DNA of 38,244 nucleotides from Streptomyces celluloflavus. Lineage in GTDB: Bacteria; Actinomycetota; Actinomycetes; Streptomycetales; Streptomycetaceae. Every line of letters starts with the position of its first letter. The stretch's first letter is position 1. The stretch covers positions 1-38,244 of the forward strand of contig JOEL01000087.1 of assembly GCA_000720995.1 (NCBI GenBank), read 5' to 3'. The notes beneath the pieces were generated by a model that was not told the DNA's origin, did not search any database, and was given only the letters and a program-made list of their open reading frames with translations. Shown one piece after another: positions 1-27,572 of this stretch. A program made the translations under genes and the position numbers.

Positions 1-94
1 TGAGGAGGCTCTGCGGCCGTTCGTGGACTGGTCGTTGACGGAGGTGTTGGGGGCGGTTGAGGGTGCGCCGTCGTTGGAGCGGGTGGATGTGGTG
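1..94. repeat. Left copy of 94-bp terminal direct repeat
   Basis: Bases 1-94 are identical to bases 38151-38244. Both copies encode the same stretch of a methylmalonyl-type AT domain, between the GQGSQ motif and the GHSQGE motif, in the same reading frame. The right copy belongs to the first extension module of the PKS starting at 36370. The left copy belongs to the module whose KR and ACP follow. The simplest reading is a repeat shared by two AT domains at which an assembly broke or was falsely closed. Confidence 0.95.
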
Positions 95-326
95 CAGCCC
101 GCGTCGTTCGCGATGATGGTGTCGTTGGCGGCGGTGTGGCGGGCGCATGGTGTGCGTCCGGATGCGGTGATCGGGCATTCGCAGGGGGAGATCGCGGCCG
201 CGGTCGTCTCCGGCGCGTTGTCGTTGGAGGACGGGGCGCGGGTGGTGGCGCTGCGGAGTCAGGCGATTGGGCGGCGGTTGGCGGGGCGGGGCGGGATGAT
301 GTCCGTTCCGATGGCAGGTCGAGGAC

Positions 327-334
<8 letters not shown>
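2..334 (+). CDS. AT domain N-terminal fragment of modular PKS (5'-partial, frame-broken)
   Basis: This open frame enters from the window edge and ends at a TGA at 332-334. It encodes the first half of a PKS acyltransferase, with the active-site motif GHSQGE (around 172-190) and the following [19 protein letters not shown] segment typical of methylmalonyl-CoA-specific ATs. After GGMMSV the frame runs into unrelated residues and stops. The next frame picks up at about 315 with [10 protein letters not shown], which normally lies some 60-70 residues further on in an AT. The two pieces are therefore one AT with its centre missing, including the YASH-type specificity motif and the catalytic His. 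The true gene is the same one as 327-16214. Assembly collapse is the likely cause; a real frameshifting deletion cannot be excluded. Confidence 0.85.
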
Positions 335-16214
<15,880 letters not shown>

Positions 16215-16234
16215 CGCGAGTGATGGAGTTGACC

Positions 16235-19200
16235 ATGAACACCCCCAGCGACGAGGTCGTCGAAGCGCTCCGCGCCGCGATGAAGGAAGCGGAGCGGCTG
16301 CGCCGGCAGAACCGGCAGATCGTCGCCGCCACCACGGAGCCGATCGCGATCGTGGGCATGAGCTGCCGGTTCCCCGGCGAGGTGTACTCCCCGGAAGACC
16401 TGTGGGACCTGGTCGCCTCCGGCACGGACGCCATATCGCCCTTCCCCGCCGACCGCGGCTGGGACCTCGACGCCCTGCGCGACAGCGGCGTCGACGCCCG
16501 CGACACGGCGGTGAGCCAGCGCGGCGGCTTCCTCAACTGCGCCGCGGAGTTCGACCCCGGCTTCTTCGGGATCTCGCCCCGCGAGGCCCTGACCATGGAC
16601 CCCCAGCAGCGGCTGCTGCTGGAGACCGCGTGGGAGGCCGTCGAACGCGCGGGCATCGACGCGACCCGGCTGCGCGCCAGCCGGACCGGGGTGTTCATCG
16701 GCACGAACGGCCAGGACTACGCGTACCTCCTCGTCGGGTCCGCGGACGAGGCGACCGGCGACATCGGCACCGGCATCGCCGCCAGCGCCGCATCGGGCCG
16801 CCTCGCCTACACACTGGGCCTGGAGGGACCGGCCCTGACGGTCGACACGGCGTGCTCGTCCTCGCTGGTCGCCCTCCATCTCGCGGCGCAGTCGCTGCGC
16901 AACGGCGAATGCACCCTGGCGCTCGCCGGCGGCGTCAACGTGATGTCGACCCCCGGCTCCCTCGTCGAGTTCAGCCGCCAGGGCGGGCTGGCGCGCGACG
17001 GGCGCTGCAAGGCGTTCGACGACTCAGCCGACGGCACCGGATGGTCGGAGGGCGCCGGCGTCCTGCTGCTGGAGAAACTCTCGGACGCCCAGCGCAACGG
17101 GCACCGCGTCCTCGCGGTCGTGCGCGGTTCGGCCGTCAACCAGGACGGTGCCTCCAACGGCTTCACGGCCCCCAGCGGCCCGGCCCAGCAGCGCGTCATC
17201 CGCCAGGCCCTGGCGAGCGCCGGGCTCACCCCGGCCGAGGTGGACGCCGTCGAGGCGCACGGCACCGGCACCCCGCTCGGCGACCCCATCGAGGCGCAGA
17301 GCCTGCTCGCCACGTACGGGCAGGGCCGCGAACGGCCGCTGCTGCTGGGGTCCGTCAAGTCCAACATCGGCCACGCCCAGGCCGCTTCGGGCGTCGCGGG
17401 CGTGATCAAGATGGTGATGGCGCTGCGCAACGGCGAACTGCCGCGCACCCTCCACGTCACCGCGCCCTCCTCGCACGTCGACTGGACGGCGGGCGAGGTG
17501 AAGCTGCTGACGGAACCGGTCCGGTGGCCGGTGTCCGAGCGGACGCGCCGGGCCGGTGTCTCGTCATTCGGCGTCAGCGGCACCAACGCGCACGTGATCA
17601 TCGAAGAGGCCCCGGCCCCGGCCGCGGCTGCGGCCCCGCCACGGGAGCGGACCGCGCCCGCGGCGCTGCCCTGGGTGCTGTCCGCGCGGACCGCCGACGC
17701 CCTGCGCGCCCAGGCCACCGCCCTCCTGACCCACCTGGCGGCGCCCACCCCGGAGCCCCGCGCCCTCGACCTGGCCTTCTCCCTCGCCACCACCCGGGCG
17801 AGCCTCGAACACCGCCTCGCCGTCACCGCCGAAGGACTCGACGCCGGCCGGACCGCCCTCGCCGCCTGGCTCGCCGACGGCACGGCCCCCGGCGTCACCG
17901 AAGGCATCGCCCTGAGCCGGCCCAAGTCGGCGGTCCTCTTCTCCGGCCAGGGCTCCCAGCGCCTCGGTATGGGACGCGAACTGGCCGAACGGTTCCCGGT
18001 CTTCGCCGAGGCGCTGGACGCCGCACTGGCCCACCTGGACACGGCGACCGAGCACCCGCTGCGGGACGTCATCTGGGGCACGGACCCCGCTCTGCTGAAC
18101 CGCACGGGCTACACCCAGCCGGCCCTTTTCGCCATCGAGGTGGCGCTGTTCCGGCTGGTCGAATCCTGGGGCGTCCGCCCGGACTTCGTGGGCGGGCACT
18201 CGATCGGTGAGATCGCGGCGGCGCATGTCGCCGGGGTGTTCTCGCTTGCGGATGCCTGCCGGTTGGTCGGCGCGCGGGCGCGGTTGATGGAGGCGTTGCC
18301 GTCCGGTGGTGCGATGGCCGCCGTGCAGGCGACGGAGGAGGAGGTGACGCCGCTGCTGACGGAGCGGGTGCCGCTTCGCCGATGGCGTCCGGACCCTCGC
18401 CGGACAGGGCGTGACGGCCTTCCTGGAACTGGGCCCCGACGGTACCTGCCGACGTACGCGTTCCGCCACGAACGCTTCTGGCCGCAGGTCTCGCTCCGCG
18501 CCGTCGATGTGGCGTCCCTCGGACTGACCCCGGCCGGGCATCCGCTGCTCGGTGCGGCGATGGCCGTCGCGGGCTCCGACGAACTCGTCCTCACCGGCAC
18601 CCTCTCGCTCGCCACCCACCCCTGGCTCGCCGACCACGCGGTGGGCGGCCAGGCCCTCTTCCCCGGCACCGGCTTCCTGGAACTGGCGATCCGCGCCGCG
18701 GACCAGGCCGGCTGCGACCGGGTGGCCGAGCTGACGCTCGACGCCCCCCTCGCACTGCCCGCGACGGGCGCCGTACAGGTGCAGATCAGGGTGGGCGGCG
18801 CCGACGACGCCGGCCGCCGCGAGCTGCGCTTCCACGCCCGCCCCGCCGACGCGCCCGACCAGGAATGGACCCGGCACGCCACCGGACTGCTCACCACCGA
18901 CGAGCAGCTGATCACCTTCGACGCGACCACCTGGCCGCCGCCCGGCTCCACCCCCGTGGACATCACCGACGCCTACGACCACTTCGCCCGCACGGGCCTG
19001 GAGTACGGCCCGGTCTTCCGCGGACTGCGCGCGGTCTGGCGGCGCGACGAGGAGATCTACGCCGAGGTCGCGCTGCCCGCACCGGCCGCGGACGCCGACG
19101 CCTTCGGCGTACACCCGGCGCTGCTTGACGCCGTACTGCACGCGACCGTCTTCGCCAGCGCGGACGGCGACCGCCGCAGCCTGCTCCCGTTCGCCTGGAG

Positions 19201-22200
19201 CGGGGTGTCCCTGCACGCCTCGGGGGCCTCGGTGCTCCGGGTACAGGTGATCGGCAGCGGCCCGGACGCCGTCCAGTTGGCGGCGGTCGACGCCCAGGGC
19301 GAGCCGGTGATCTCCGTGGCGTCGCTGGCGCTGCGCTCCGCGTCCCCGCACCTGGCCGCCCGGCCCGTCCACGACGAGCGCCCCGCGCTGTTCCGGGTCG
19401 ACTGGCTGCCCTGGGCGGGGGAGGGGGAGCGCGCCGACGCCTCGTGGGCACTGCTCGGCCCGGACACCTTCGGCCTCGGCGCGGCCCTGACCTCGGCGGG
19501 TCAACTCCCGCTGACCGTCGGCGCGTTGCGCGACCTGACCGCGGTGGTACCGGACGTCGTGGTCGTCCAGGCGGCGGGCGATCCCGCCCGCGTCGCGGAG
19601 TCGGCCCATGACCTCACCCACCGGATGCTCGGCCTGGTCCAGGAGTGGCTGGCCGACGAACGTTTCACCGGCTCCCGCCTGGTGTGCGTGACCCGGGGCG
19701 CGATCACCGACCCCGACGTCGACGCGACGACCGGCGACCCGGCCGCCGCGGCCGTCTGGGGACTGATGCGCTCCGCACAGGCGGAGAACCCGGGCCGGTT
19801 CCTGCTGGTGGACATCGACGGCCTCGACGCCACCGACGGCCCGGCCGGGTCCGCGGCGGAGCTCCTGCCGGACCTGCCCCGGCTCCTGGACGCCGACGAA
19901 CCGCAAGCGGTCGTCCGCGCCGGATCGCTGCACGTCGGCCGCCTGGCGCGCTGCGACACGGGCGCGGCCCTGCTGCCCCCCGTGGGCGTGCCCTGGCGGC
20001 TGGACAGCCGGGCCAAGGGCAGCCTGGACGGTCTGACGCCGGCCCCCTGCCCGCAGGTGCACGCCCCGCTGACCGGGCGCGAGGTCCGGGTGGCCGTCCG
20101 CGCGGCCGGCGTGAACTTCCGTGATGTGCTCAACGCCCTCGGCATGTACCCCGGCGACGCCGGGCTGTTCGGCTCCGAGGCCGCGGGCGTCGTGGCCGAG
20201 GTCGGCCCCGAGGTGACCGGAGTACGGCCCGGCGACCGGGTCACCGGCATGCTGTTCGGCGGCTTCGGACCGTATGTCGTCGGCGACGAACGGCGCCTGA
20301 CCCGCATCCCCGACGACTGGTCGTGGGAGACGGCGGCATCGGTGCCGCTCGTCTTCCTCACCGCCCACCACGCCCTCGTCACCCTGGGCGGCGTACGGCC
20401 CGGCGACAAGGTGCTCATCCACGCCGCGGCGGGCGGCGTCGGCATGGCCGCCGTCCAGCTCGCCCACCACCTGGGCGCCGAGGTGTTCGCCACCGCGAGC
20501 GAGGGCAAGTGGGACGTCCTGCGCGCACAGGGCATCGCCGAGGACCACATCGCCTCCTCGCGCACCACCGCCTTCGCGGAGACCTTCACCGCCGTCACGG
20601 GCGGCGCGGGAGTCGACGTCGTCCTCAACTCCCTGTCCGGGGAGTACGTGGACGCGTCCCTGCGGCTGCTCGCCGAGGGCGGCCGCTTCCTGGAAATGGG
20701 CAAGACCGATATCCGCGACCCGGAAACCCTGCCGGCCGGCCTGCGCTACGAGGCGTTCGACCTGGGCCAGGTGGACCCGGACGAGATCCGGCGGATGCTG
20801 GCCGAGCTCCTGGCACTGTTCACCCGCGGCGTGCTGACACCGCTGCCCGTACGGGCCTGGGACGTACGGCGGGCGCGCGCCGCGTTCCGCCACATGAGCC
20901 TCGCCCAGCACATCGGCAAGATCGTGCTGACCATGCCGCCCGCCTGGAACCCCGACGGCACGGTACTGATCACCGGCGGCACCGGCGGCCTCGGCGCCGA
21001 ACTGGCCCGCCACCTGGTGACCACCCGCGGCGTACGCCATCTGCTGCTCGCCAGCCGAAGCGGCCCCGACGCCACGGGCGCCCGGGAGCTGACCGAGGAA
21101 CTGGCCGCGCACGGCGCCGAGGTCACCGTCGCCCGCTGCGACGTGGCGGACCGGTCCGCGCTCGCCGAACTGCTGGCGGCCGTGCCCGCGGCACACCCGC
21201 TGACCGCCGTGGTGCACACCGCGGGCATCCTCGACGACGGCGTGCTCGGCTCGCTGACGCCCGAGCGGCTGGACGCCGTACTGCGCCCGAAGGTGACCGC
21301 GGCCTGGCGGCTGCACGAGGCGACCCGCGATCTCGACCTCGCCGCGTTCGTCCTCTACTCCTCCACCGCGGGCGTCCTGGGCAGCCCCGGCCAGGCCAAC
21401 TACGCGGCCGGCAACGCCTTCCTGGACGCGCTCGCCCACCACCGGCACGCCCTGGGCCTGCCCGCGCTCTCCCTCGCCTGGGGCGCGTGGGAGCAGCGCG
21501 CCGGGATGACCAGCGGCCTGGCCGACCGGGATCTGCGCCGGGTCGGCGCGGCCGGTACCGGCGTGCCGCTGCTACCGGTGGCGCACGGACTGGCCCTGTT
21601 CGACGCGGCCACCCAGGGCGACGAACCCCTCGTCGTCCCGCTGCCCCTGGCCACCGGCGCACCCCGGCCGGCGGGCACCGTCCCGGCGCTGCTGCGCGGC
21701 CTGGTCCGCACCGGGCGCCGCACCGTCGCGGGCGGCGCGGCCGAAGCCTCCCGCGCGGGCCTCGCCGAACGCCTGGCGGCACTGGGCGAGGACGAGCGGC
21801 TGCGCCATCTGACCGACCTCATCCGCACCGAGGCCGCCGCCGTACTCGGCCACCCCTCACCGGCGGCCATCGTCGCCGAGCGCGAGTTCCGGCAGGCGGG
21901 CTTCGACTCGCTGACCTCGGTCGAACTGCGCAACCGCCTCGCGACCGCGACGGGCCTGACGCTGCCCGCCACGCTCGTCTTCGACTACCCCACGCCCGTC
22001 CGGCTCGCCGCGCAACTGCTCGGCGAACTGGCCGGTCTGGACGGGGCCCCGGCCGCCGCCGCACCCGAACCGGCCGCGGCCTCCGGCGACCCCATCGCCA
22101 TCGTCGGCATGAGCTGCCGCTTCCCCGGCGGCGTGAGCTCCCCGGAGGAGCTGTGGGACCTGGTCGCCGCCGGCGGCGACGCGATCTCCGGCTTCCCGGC

Positions 22201-25200
22201 CGACCGCGGCTGGGACCTGCCGACCGCGGCGGGCACCGCGGACCTGGCCACGGGCCGCGGCGGATTCCTGCGGGACGTGGCCGACTTCGACGCCGGGTTC
22301 TTCGGCATCTCGCCCCGCGAGGCGCTGGCCATGGACCCGCAGCAGCGACTGCTCCTCGAAGTGGCCTGGGAGGCCGCCGAACGCAGCGGCATCGACCCGC
22401 GGACCCTGCGCGGCACCCGTACGGGCGTCTACGTAGGCGTCAGCGGCCAGGACTACGCCGGTCTCGTCATGGGTTCCGCCGACGATGTGGAGGGCCATGC
22501 GACCACCGGCCTGGCGGTCAGCGTCGTATCCGGCCGGCTCTCCTACGCGTTCGGCCTGGAGGGCCCGGCCGTCTCGGTCGACACCGCGTGCTCGTCGTCG
22601 CTGGTCTCCCTGCACCTGGCGGCCCAGTCGCTGCGCAACGGCGAATGCACGCTGGCCCTGGCGGGCGGCGTCACGGTGATGACCACCGCGGCGAACTTCA
22701 GCGGCTTCTCCCGGATGGGGGGCCTGGCCGGGGACGGGCGCTGCAAGGCGTTTTCCGACTCGGCCGACGGCACCGGCTGGTCCGAGGGCGCGGCCGTCCT
22801 CGTCCTGGAGCGCCTGTCCGACGCGCGCCGCAACGGCCATGACGTCCTGGCGGTGGTACGCGGCAGCGCGGTCAACCAGGACGGCGCGTCGAACGGCCTC
22901 ACCGCACCGAACGGCCCGTCGCAGCAGCGCGTGATCCGGCAGGCGCTCGCCAACGCCGGGGTCTCCCCGGTGGACGTGGACGCCGTCGAGGCGCACGGTA
23001 CGGGCACCCCCCTGGGCGATCCGATCGAGGCGCAGGCGCTGCTGGCCACGTACGGCCAGGGCCGCGACCCCCGGCGGCCGCTGCTGCTGGGCTCCGTCAA
23101 GTCGAACATCGGCCACACCCAGGCCGCGGCGGGCGCCGCGGGCCTGGTCAAGACGGTGCTGGCGCTGCGCCGCGGCGAGCTGCCGCGCACGCTGCACGTG
23201 ACCGCGCCGTCCTCGCACGTGGACTGGTCCGCGGGCGCGGTGGCGCTGCTGACCGAGAACGCGGCCTGGCCCGAGACCGGGCGGCCGCGCCGGGCCGGTG
23301 TCTCCTCGTTCGGGATCAGCGGTACGAACGCGCATGTGCTGCTGGAGCAGGCCCCCGCCGCCGAACGGCCGGACGGCGCGCCGCGCCGGACGCCGGCCGT
23401 GGTGCCGTGGCCCGTCTCGGCGAAGAGCGAGGCCGCGCTGGACGCCCAGCTCGGCAGGCTCACGGCCTTCGCGGCCGGCACCGACGCGGCCGGCCGCGCC
23501 GACGCCGGGTACACCCTGGCCACGGCCCGCTCGCTGTTCGAACACCGGGCGGTCCTGCTGGCCTCCGGCGACGGCGTCCCGGAGATCGCCCGGGGCACGG
23601 CCGGTACCGCCTCACTGGCGGTGCTCTTCTCCGGCCAGGGCAGCCAGCGCCTCGGCATGGGACAGGAACTGGCCGAGCGCTTCCCGGTGTTCGCCACCGC
23701 CCTGGACACCGTGCTGGCAGAACTGGACCCGCACCTGGACCGCCCGCTCCGCGCCGTGATCCGGGGCGACGACCCCGCTCTGCTGCACCGCACGGGCTAC
23801 ACCCAGCCGGCGCTGTTCGCCGTGGAGGTGGCGCTGTTCCGGCTCATGGAGTCGCTGGGCATCCGCCCGGACTTCGTGGGCGGGCACTCGATCGGTGAGA
23901 TCGCGGCGGCGCACGTCGCCGGGGTGTTCTCGCTTGCGGATGCCTGCCGGCTGGTGGCGGCGCGGGCGCGGTTGATGGAGGCGTTGCCGTCCGGTGGTGC
24001 GATGGCCGCCGTGCAGGCGACGGAGGAGGAGGTGACGCCGCTGCTGACGGAGCGGGTGTGGCGTCCGGACCCTCGCCGGACAGGGCGTGACGGCCTTCCT
24101 GGAACTGGGCCCCGACGGTTCGACGCGGCCGGGCTGGGGCTCGCCCCCGCACAGCACCCGCTGCTGGGTGCCGCGCTGGCCGTGGCCGGATCGGACGAGG
24201 TCGTGCTCACCGGCCGGGTGTCGCTGCGCACCCACCCCTGGCTCGCCGACCACACGGTGCGGGGCCAGGTCCGGCTCCCCGCGGCGGCGTTCGCGGAACT
24301 CGCCGTCCGGGCCGCCGACCAGACCGGCTGCGACCGGGTGGCCGAACTCGCCCTGGACGCACCGCTGACACTGACCGCACCCGACGCGTTCGCACTGCAG
24401 GTGCGCGTCGCCGCGCCCGACGCGTCCGGCGACCGCGCGGTGACCGTCCACTCCCGCCCCGCCGACGCGCCCGAACAGCCGTGGCTGCGACACGCCCGCG
24501 GCGTGCTGGCCGCCGGTGACCGGACCGCGCCCGACGGGTTCGGCACCCAGGAGTGGCCGCCGCCGGACGCACAGCCGGTCGCACTCGACGACTGGTACGC
24601 GCGGACCGCCGCCTCCGGGGCGGCCCGCGGCCCGGTGTTCCAGGGACTGCGGGCGGTCTGGCGGCGCGGCGCCGAGGTGTTCGCCGAGGTGGCACTGCCC
24701 GACGAGGCCACCGGCGACGCCGCCGCGTTCGCCCTGCATCCGGCGCTCCTGGACGCGGCGCTGCAAGCCGCCGCGTTCGCCGCGGGCGCGGGCGGCGGGC
24801 CGCTGGAGCCCGTCGCCTGGACCGGGCTGATGCTGCACGCGGGCGCCGCGACGGCCGCCCGCGTCCGGCTCACCGCCACCGGCCCCGGTGAGCTGTCGCT
24901 GCTCGCCGTCGACGTGGCGGGGGCACCGGTGGTCTCGGTCGACTCGCTGACGCTGCGACCGGCGGACGAGCACCCACCGGCCGGGACCGGCACGGCAGGT
25001 GAGCCGGAATCGCTGTTCGGCGTCGCCTGGGTGCCCGTCCCGGCGGCGCAGTCGCCCCTGGCCGGCACCCGCTGGGCCGTCATCGGCGCCGATGAACTCG
25101 ACCTCGGCTACGCCCTGCACCGCGCCGACGAATCCGTCATCGCGTACGGCGAGCACCTCGCCGACGCGCTCGGCGACAACGGCCGCGCACCGGACGTGTT

Positions 25201-27568
25201 CCTCGTCCCGGTGGTCGGCGAGGCGGCCACCGGCGGCCCCGCGGCGGTGCACGAGCTGACGGCCCGGGTGCTGGGCCTGCTCCAGGAGTGGACGGCCGAC
25301 CCGCGGCTGGCCGCGTCCCGGCTGGTGTTCGTCACCCGCGGCGCGGTCGCGGCGGACGGCGCGGACGTGACCGATGTGGCCGCGGCCGCGGTATGGGGTC
25401 TGGTGCGGTCGGCCCAGTCGGAGAACCCCGGCAGCTTCGTGCTGGTGGACATCGACGAGGGATTCGTCTCGGCCGCCGCCCTGCCGGGCCTGCTCACGCT
25501 GGACGAACAGCAGGTCATGGTGCGCGCGAACGAGCTGCGCGCGGCCCGTCTGGTACGGCTGCCCGACGCGGTGCGGCCCGCGGCGCAGGGTTCCCCCTGG
25601 GACCGCGGCGGCACCGTGCTCGTCACCGGCGGCACCGGCGGACTGGGCAGCCACCTCGCGCGGCATCTGGTGACCGGGCACGGGGTGAAGCGTCTGCTGC
25701 TGGCCGGCCGACGCGGTCCGCAGGCGCCCGGAGCGGCCGCCCTGCACGCCGAACTGACCGCCCTCGGGGCCGAAGTCACCCTCGTCGCCTGCGATATGAG
25801 CGACCGCGCGGAGGTCACGGCGCTGCTGGCGGGCGTGCCCGCCGCGCACCCGCTGAGCGCGGTGGTGCACACGGCCGGGGTACTGGACGATGCGACGATC
25901 GGCTCGCTGACGCCGGAACAGCTGGCGACGGTGCTGCGGCCCAAGGTGGACGCCGCCTGGTATCTGCACGAGGCCACCCGCGACCTGGACCTCGCCGCGT
26001 TCGTCATGTACTCGTCGATCTCGGGGGTGATGGGCAGCCCCGGCCAGGCCAACTACGCCGCCGGCAACGCCTTCCTGGACGCACTGGCCCAGCACCGCCG
26101 CGCCCAGGGCCTGCCCGCCGTCTCCCTCGCGTGGGGGCCGTGGGCCCAGGACGGCGGCATGACCAGCGGCCTGACCGACACCGATATGGCCCGGATGGCA
26201 CGCTCGGGCGTACCGCCGCTGTCGACCCGGCAGGGCCTGGCGCTGTTCGACGCGGCCACCGTCCGCGACGAAGCACTCGTCGTGCCCATCCGCGTCAACG
26301 TCACCGGCCTCCAGCAGGACCAGCAGGCCGCCGGCGCGCTCTGGCGCGACCTCGTACCGCGCACCCGGCGCACCGCCGCGACCGCCGACCGGTCCCCGCG
26401 CACCCTGCGCGAACGGCTGGGCGCGCTGGCCGGAGCGGAGCAGGAGAGCCTGCTGACGGAACTGGTGACGGGCTACGCCGCCAAGCTCCTGGGCCACCGC
26501 GAGGCCGGTGCGGTCGATCCCCAACGCCGCTTCCTGGAGCTGGGATTCGACTCGCTGATCGCCGTCGAGCTGCGCAACCAGCTCGCCGAAGCCCTCGGCA
26601 TCCGGCTGCCCTCCTCCGTCGTCTTCGACCACGAGACGCCCGCACGGCTCGCCGCATGGCTGCGCACCGAGGCCGTCGGCCCGCTCGGACTCGGCGGCGG
26701 ACCCGCGCGGGCCGGGGCCCAGCGCGGCGCCCGGCACGGGGACGAGACGCTGGTGGAGCTGTTCTTCAACGCGGTCAAGGCCGGGAAGCAGAACGAGGCC
26801 ATGGGCATGCTCAAGGCGGTGGCGCTGACCCGCCCCACCTTCGACAACCCCGCCGACCTGGAGGAGCTCTCCGCGCCGGTCACGCTCGCCGAAGGACCGG
26901 AGGGCCCCCGCCTCGTCTTCGTCAGCGCGCCCGGAGCGACGGGCGGGGTGCACCAGTACGCCCGCATCGCCGCGCACTTCCGCGGCCGGCGGCATGTCTC
27001 CGCGCTCCCGCTCATGGGCTTCGAACCCGGTGAACTCCTGCCCGCCAACGGCGAGACCGCGGCCCGGGTGGTCGCGGAGAGCGCACTGCACGCCAGCGAC
27101 GGCGAGCCGTTCGTCCTCGTCGGCCACTCATCGGGCGGCTCGCTCGCCTACCTGGCCGCCGGCGTACTGGAGGAGACCTGGGGCGTACGCCCCGAGGCCG
27201 TCGTCCTGCTCGACACCGCGAGCATCCGCTACGGCCGCGACGAGGGCAACGACTACCACCGCACCCAGCGCTTCTACCTGGCCGACATCGACTCACCGTC
27301 GGTCAACCTGAACAGCGCCCGGCTCTCCGCCATGTCCCACTGGTTCACGGCGATGACCAGCATCGAGGTGCCGCCCACGACCGCGCCGACCCTCCTGGTC
27401 CGCTGCGCGCGGCCGCTGGACGGCTTCCTCTTCGACACCTCCTCCGTCCAGGCGGACACCGTCCGGATGATCGAGGCCGACCACCTGTCCCTCGCCAAGG
27501 AGCACTCGGCGCTCACGGCACAGATCATCGAGGAGTGGGTCGCGACCCTGCACACGCCCGACGCATGA
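16235..27568 (+). CDS. Modular type I PKS, last two modules with thioesterase (modules 11-12 by analogy)
   Basis: 3777 residues. The ATG at 16235 is preferred over GTG 16220 and ATG 16223 because GGAG at 16225-16228 sits 6 nt before it. From there the protein opens with a coiled-coil docking helix ([20 protein letters not shown]) that suits the tail of the preceding PKS. Domains: docking (16235-16335), KS-AT-DH-ER-KR-ACP, KS-AT-DH-KR-ACP, TE. Key residues: KS Cys207 and Cys2119, ACP Ser1892 and Ser3440, TE Ser3632. The TE cyclises and releases the macrolactone. In pimaricin the corresponding modules are, from memory, two separate proteins (PimS3, PimS4), so this is a bimodular arrangement. 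Both ATs carry a matching pair of internal losses with a 61-bp out-of-frame island between them (18371-18443, 24059-24119). The overall frame is restored, which hides the damage from simple ORF calling. Confidence 0.92.
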   Translation: MNTPSDEVVEALRAAMKEAERLRRQNRQIVAATTEPIAIVGMSCRFPGEVYSPEDLWDLVASGTDAISPFPADRGWDLDALRDSGVDARDTAVSQRGGFLNCAAEFDPGFFGISPREALTMDPQQRLLLETAWEAVERAGIDATRLRASRTGVFIGTNGQDYAYLLVGSADEATGDIGTGIAASAASGRLAYTLGLEGPALTVDTACSSSLVALHLAAQSLRNGECTLALAGGVNVMSTPGSLVEFSRQGGLARDGRCKAFDDSADGTGWSEGAGVLLLEKLSDAQRNGHRVLAVVRGSAVNQDGASNGFTAPSGPAQQRVIRQALASAGLTPAEVDAVEAHGTGTPLGDPIEAQSLLATYGQGRERPLLLGSVKSNIGHAQAASGVAGVIKMVMALRNGELPRTLHVTAPSSHVDWTAGEVKLLTEPVRWPVSERTRRAGVSSFGVSGTNAHVIIEEAPAPAAAAAPPRERTAPAALPWVLSARTADALRAQATALLTHLAAPTPEPRALDLAFSLATTRASLEHRLAVTAEGLDAGRTALAAWLADGTAPGVTEGIALSRPKSAVLFSGQGSQRLGMGRELAERFPVFAEALDAALAHLDTATEHPLRDVIWGTDPALLNRTGYTQPALFAIEVALFRLVESWGVRPDFVGGHSIGEIAAAHVAGVFSLADACRLVGARARLMEALPSGGAMAAVQATEEEVTPLLTERVPLRRWRPDPRRTGRDGLPGTGPRRYLPTYAFRHERFWPQVSLRAVDVASLGLTPAGHPLLGAAMAVAGSDELVLTGTLSLATHPWLADHAVGGQALFPGTGFLELAIRAADQAGCDRVAELTLDAPLALPATGAVQVQIRVGGADDAGRRELRFHARPADAPDQEWTRHATGLLTTDEQLITFDATTWPPPGSTPVDITDAYDHFARTGLEYGPVFRGLRAVWRRDEEIYAEVALPAPAADADAFGVHPALLDAVLHATVFASADGDRRSLLPFAWSGVSLHASGASVLRVQVIGSGPDAVQLAAVDAQGEPVISVASLALRSASPHLAARPVHDERPALFRVDWLPWAGEGERADASWALLGPDTFGLGAALTSAGQLPLTVGALRDLTAVVPDVVVVQAAGDPARVAESAHDLTHRMLGLVQEWLADERFTGSRLVCVTRGAITDPDVDATTGDPAAAAVWGLMRSAQAENPGRFLLVDIDGLDATDGPAGSAAELLPDLPRLLDADEPQAVVRAGSLHVGRLARCDTGAALLPPVGVPWRLDSRAKGSLDGLTPAPCPQVHAPLTGREVRVAVRAAGVNFRDVLNALGMYPGDAGLFGSEAAGVVAEVGPEVTGVRPGDRVTGMLFGGFGPYVVGDERRLTRIPDDWSWETAASVPLVFLTAHHALVTLGGVRPGDKVLIHAAAGGVGMAAVQLAHHLGAEVFATASEGKWDVLRAQGIAEDHIASSRTTAFAETFTAVTGGAGVDVVLNSLSGEYVDASLRLLAEGGRFLEMGKTDIRDPETLPAGLRYEAFDLGQVDPDEIRRMLAELLALFTRGVLTPLPVRAWDVRRARAAFRHMSLAQHIGKIVLTMPPAWNPDGTVLITGGTGGLGAELARHLVTTRGVRHLLLASRSGPDATGARELTEELAAHGAEVTVARCDVADRSALAELLAAVPAAHPLTAVVHTAGILDDGVLGSLTPERLDAVLRPKVTAAWRLHEATRDLDLAAFVLYSSTAGVLGSPGQANYAAGNAFLDALAHHRHALGLPALSLAWGAWEQRAGMTSGLADRDLRRVGAAGTGVPLLPVAHGLALFDAATQGDEPLVVPLPLATGAPRPAGTVPALLRGLVRTGRRTVAGGAAEASRAGLAERLAALGEDERLRHLTDLIRTEAAAVLGHPSPAAIVAEREFRQAGFDSLTSVELRNRLATATGLTLPATLVFDYPTPVRLAAQLLGELAGLDGAPAAAAPEPAAASGDPIAIVGMSCRFPGGVSSPEELWDLVAAGGDAISGFPADRGWDLPTAAGTADLATGRGGFLRDVADFDAGFFGISPREALAMDPQQRLLLEVAWEAAERSGIDPRTLRGTRTGVYVGVSGQDYAGLVMGSADDVEGHATTGLAVSVVSGRLSYAFGLEGPAVSVDTACSSSLVSLHLAAQSLRNGECTLALAGGVTVMTTAANFSGFSRMGGLAGDGRCKAFSDSADGTGWSEGAAVLVLERLSDARRNGHDVLAVVRGSAVNQDGASNGLTAPNGPSQQRVIRQALANAGVSPVDVDAVEAHGTGTPLGDPIEAQALLATYGQGRDPRRPLLLGSVKSNIGHTQAAAGAAGLVKTVLALRRGELPRTLHVTAPSSHVDWSAGAVALLTENAAWPETGRPRRAGVSSFGISGTNAHVLLEQAPAAERPDGAPRRTPAVVPWPVSAKSEAALDAQLGRLTAFAAGTDAAGRADAGYTLATARSLFEHRAVLLASGDGVPEIARGTAGTASLAVLFSGQGSQRLGMGQELAERFPVFATALDTVLAELDPHLDRPLRAVIRGDDPALLHRTGYTQPALFAVEVALFRLMESLGIRPDFVGGHSIGEIAAAHVAGVFSLADACRLVAARARLMEALPSGGAMAAVQATEEEVTPLLTERVWRPDPRRTGRDGLPGTGPRRFDAAGLGLAPAQHPLLGAALAVAGSDEVVLTGRVSLRTHPWLADHTVRGQVRLPAAAFAELAVRAADQTGCDRVAELALDAPLTLTAPDAFALQVRVAAPDASGDRAVTVHSRPADAPEQPWLRHARGVLAAGDRTAPDGFGTQEWPPPDAQPVALDDWYARTAASGAARGPVFQGLRAVWRRGAEVFAEVALPDEATGDAAAFALHPALLDAALQAAAFAAGAGGGPLEPVAWTGLMLHAGAATAARVRLTATGPGELSLLAVDVAGAPVVSVDSLTLRPADEHPPAGTGTAGEPESLFGVAWVPVPAAQSPLAGTRWAVIGADELDLGYALHRADESVIAYGEHLADALGDNGRAPDVFLVPVVGEAATGGPAAVHELTARVLGLLQEWTADPRLAASRLVFVTRGAVAADGADVTDVAAAAVWGLVRSAQSENPGSFVLVDIDEGFVSAAALPGLLTLDEQQVMVRANELRAARLVRLPDAVRPAAQGSPWDRGGTVLVTGGTGGLGSHLARHLVTGHGVKRLLLAGRRGPQAPGAAALHAELTALGAEVTLVACDMSDRAEVTALLAGVPAAHPLSAVVHTAGVLDDATIGSLTPEQLATVLRPKVDAAWYLHEATRDLDLAAFVMYSSISGVMGSPGQANYAAGNAFLDALAQHRRAQGLPAVSLAWGPWAQDGGMTSGLTDTDMARMARSGVPPLSTRQGLALFDAATVRDEALVVPIRVNVTGLQQDQQAAGALWRDLVPRTRRTAATADRSPRTLRERLGALAGAEQESLLTELVTGYAAKLLGHREAGAVDPQRRFLELGFDSLIAVELRNQLAEALGIRLPSSVVFDHETPARLAAWLRTEAVGPLGLGGGPARAGAQRGARHGDETLVELFFNAVKAGKQNEAMGMLKAVALTRPTFDNPADLEELSAPVTLAEGPEGPRLVFVSAPGATGGVHQYARIAAHFRGRRHVSALPLMGFEPGELLPANGETAARVVAESALHASDGEPFVLVGHSSGGSLAYLAAGVLEETWGVRPEAVVLLDTASIRYGRDEGNDYHRTQRFYLADIDSPSVNLNSARLSAMSHWFTAMTSIEVPPTTAPTLLVRCARPLDGFLFDTSSVQADTVRMIEADHLSLAKEHSALTAQIIEEWVATLHTPDA
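16337..22050 (+). other. PKS module 11 (inferred): KS-AT(gapped)-DH-ER-KR-ACP, fully reducing
   Basis: KS Cys is at 16853-16855. AT active Ser is at 18200-18202 (GHSIGE, malonyl-like). After LLTERV at 18370 the AT breaks, passes through an out-of-frame remnant and resumes at LPTYAF (about 18446). The DH (about 18520-19350) has [15 protein letters not shown] with His at 18635-18637, EYGPVF and HPALLDA, so it looks active. The ER (about 20000-20935) has [14 protein letters not shown] and the NADPH loop [10 protein letters not shown]. The KR (20945-21630) is B-type (GILDDG) with NYAAGN intact. ACP Ser is at 21908-21910. Full reduction gives a saturated C4-C5, where pimaricin instead has the double bond that is epoxidised. 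Confidence 0.85.
18174..18443 (+). repeat. Near-identical AT repeat, copy 1 (module 11), with collapsed centre
   Basis: 18174-18370 matches 23862-24058 at all but about five of 197 positions. A second block, 18383-18443, is identical (61 bp) to 24059-24119. The second block encodes the end of an AT ([21 protein letters not shown]) but is one base out of the surrounding frame. About 96 codons are missing before it and about 59 after it, judged against the intact AT of module 10. Confidence 0.88.
22085..27565 (+). other. PKS module 12 (inferred) and TE: KS-AT(gapped)-DH-KR-ACP-TE
   Basis: KS Cys is at 22589-22591. AT Ser is at 23888-23890; the AT breaks after LLTERV (24058) and resumes at the start of the DH (24120), so the post-AT linker is missing too. 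The DH (about 24160-24970) keeps LADHTVRG with His 24251-24253 and HPALLDA, but PGT reads PAA and YGPVF reads RGPVF, so activity is uncertain. The KR (25610-26300) is B-type and intact. ACP Ser is at 26552-26554. The TE (about 26750-27565) has GHSSGG with Ser 27128-27130, an LLDTAS Asp and a DHLSLAKEH His. Outcome: C2=C3 if the DH works, C3-OH if not. Confidence 0.82.
23862..24119 (+). repeat. Near-identical AT repeat, copy 2 (module 12), with collapsed centre
   Basis: Partner of 18174-18443. The same out-of-frame 61-bp block is present, joined directly at GAGCGGGTG/TGGCGTCC, and the sequence resumes inside the DH start. Two independent mutations would not be expected to leave the same island in two modules, which points to assembly or to gene conversion of a damaged copy. 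Confidence 0.88.
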
Positions 27569-27572
27569 GCGC

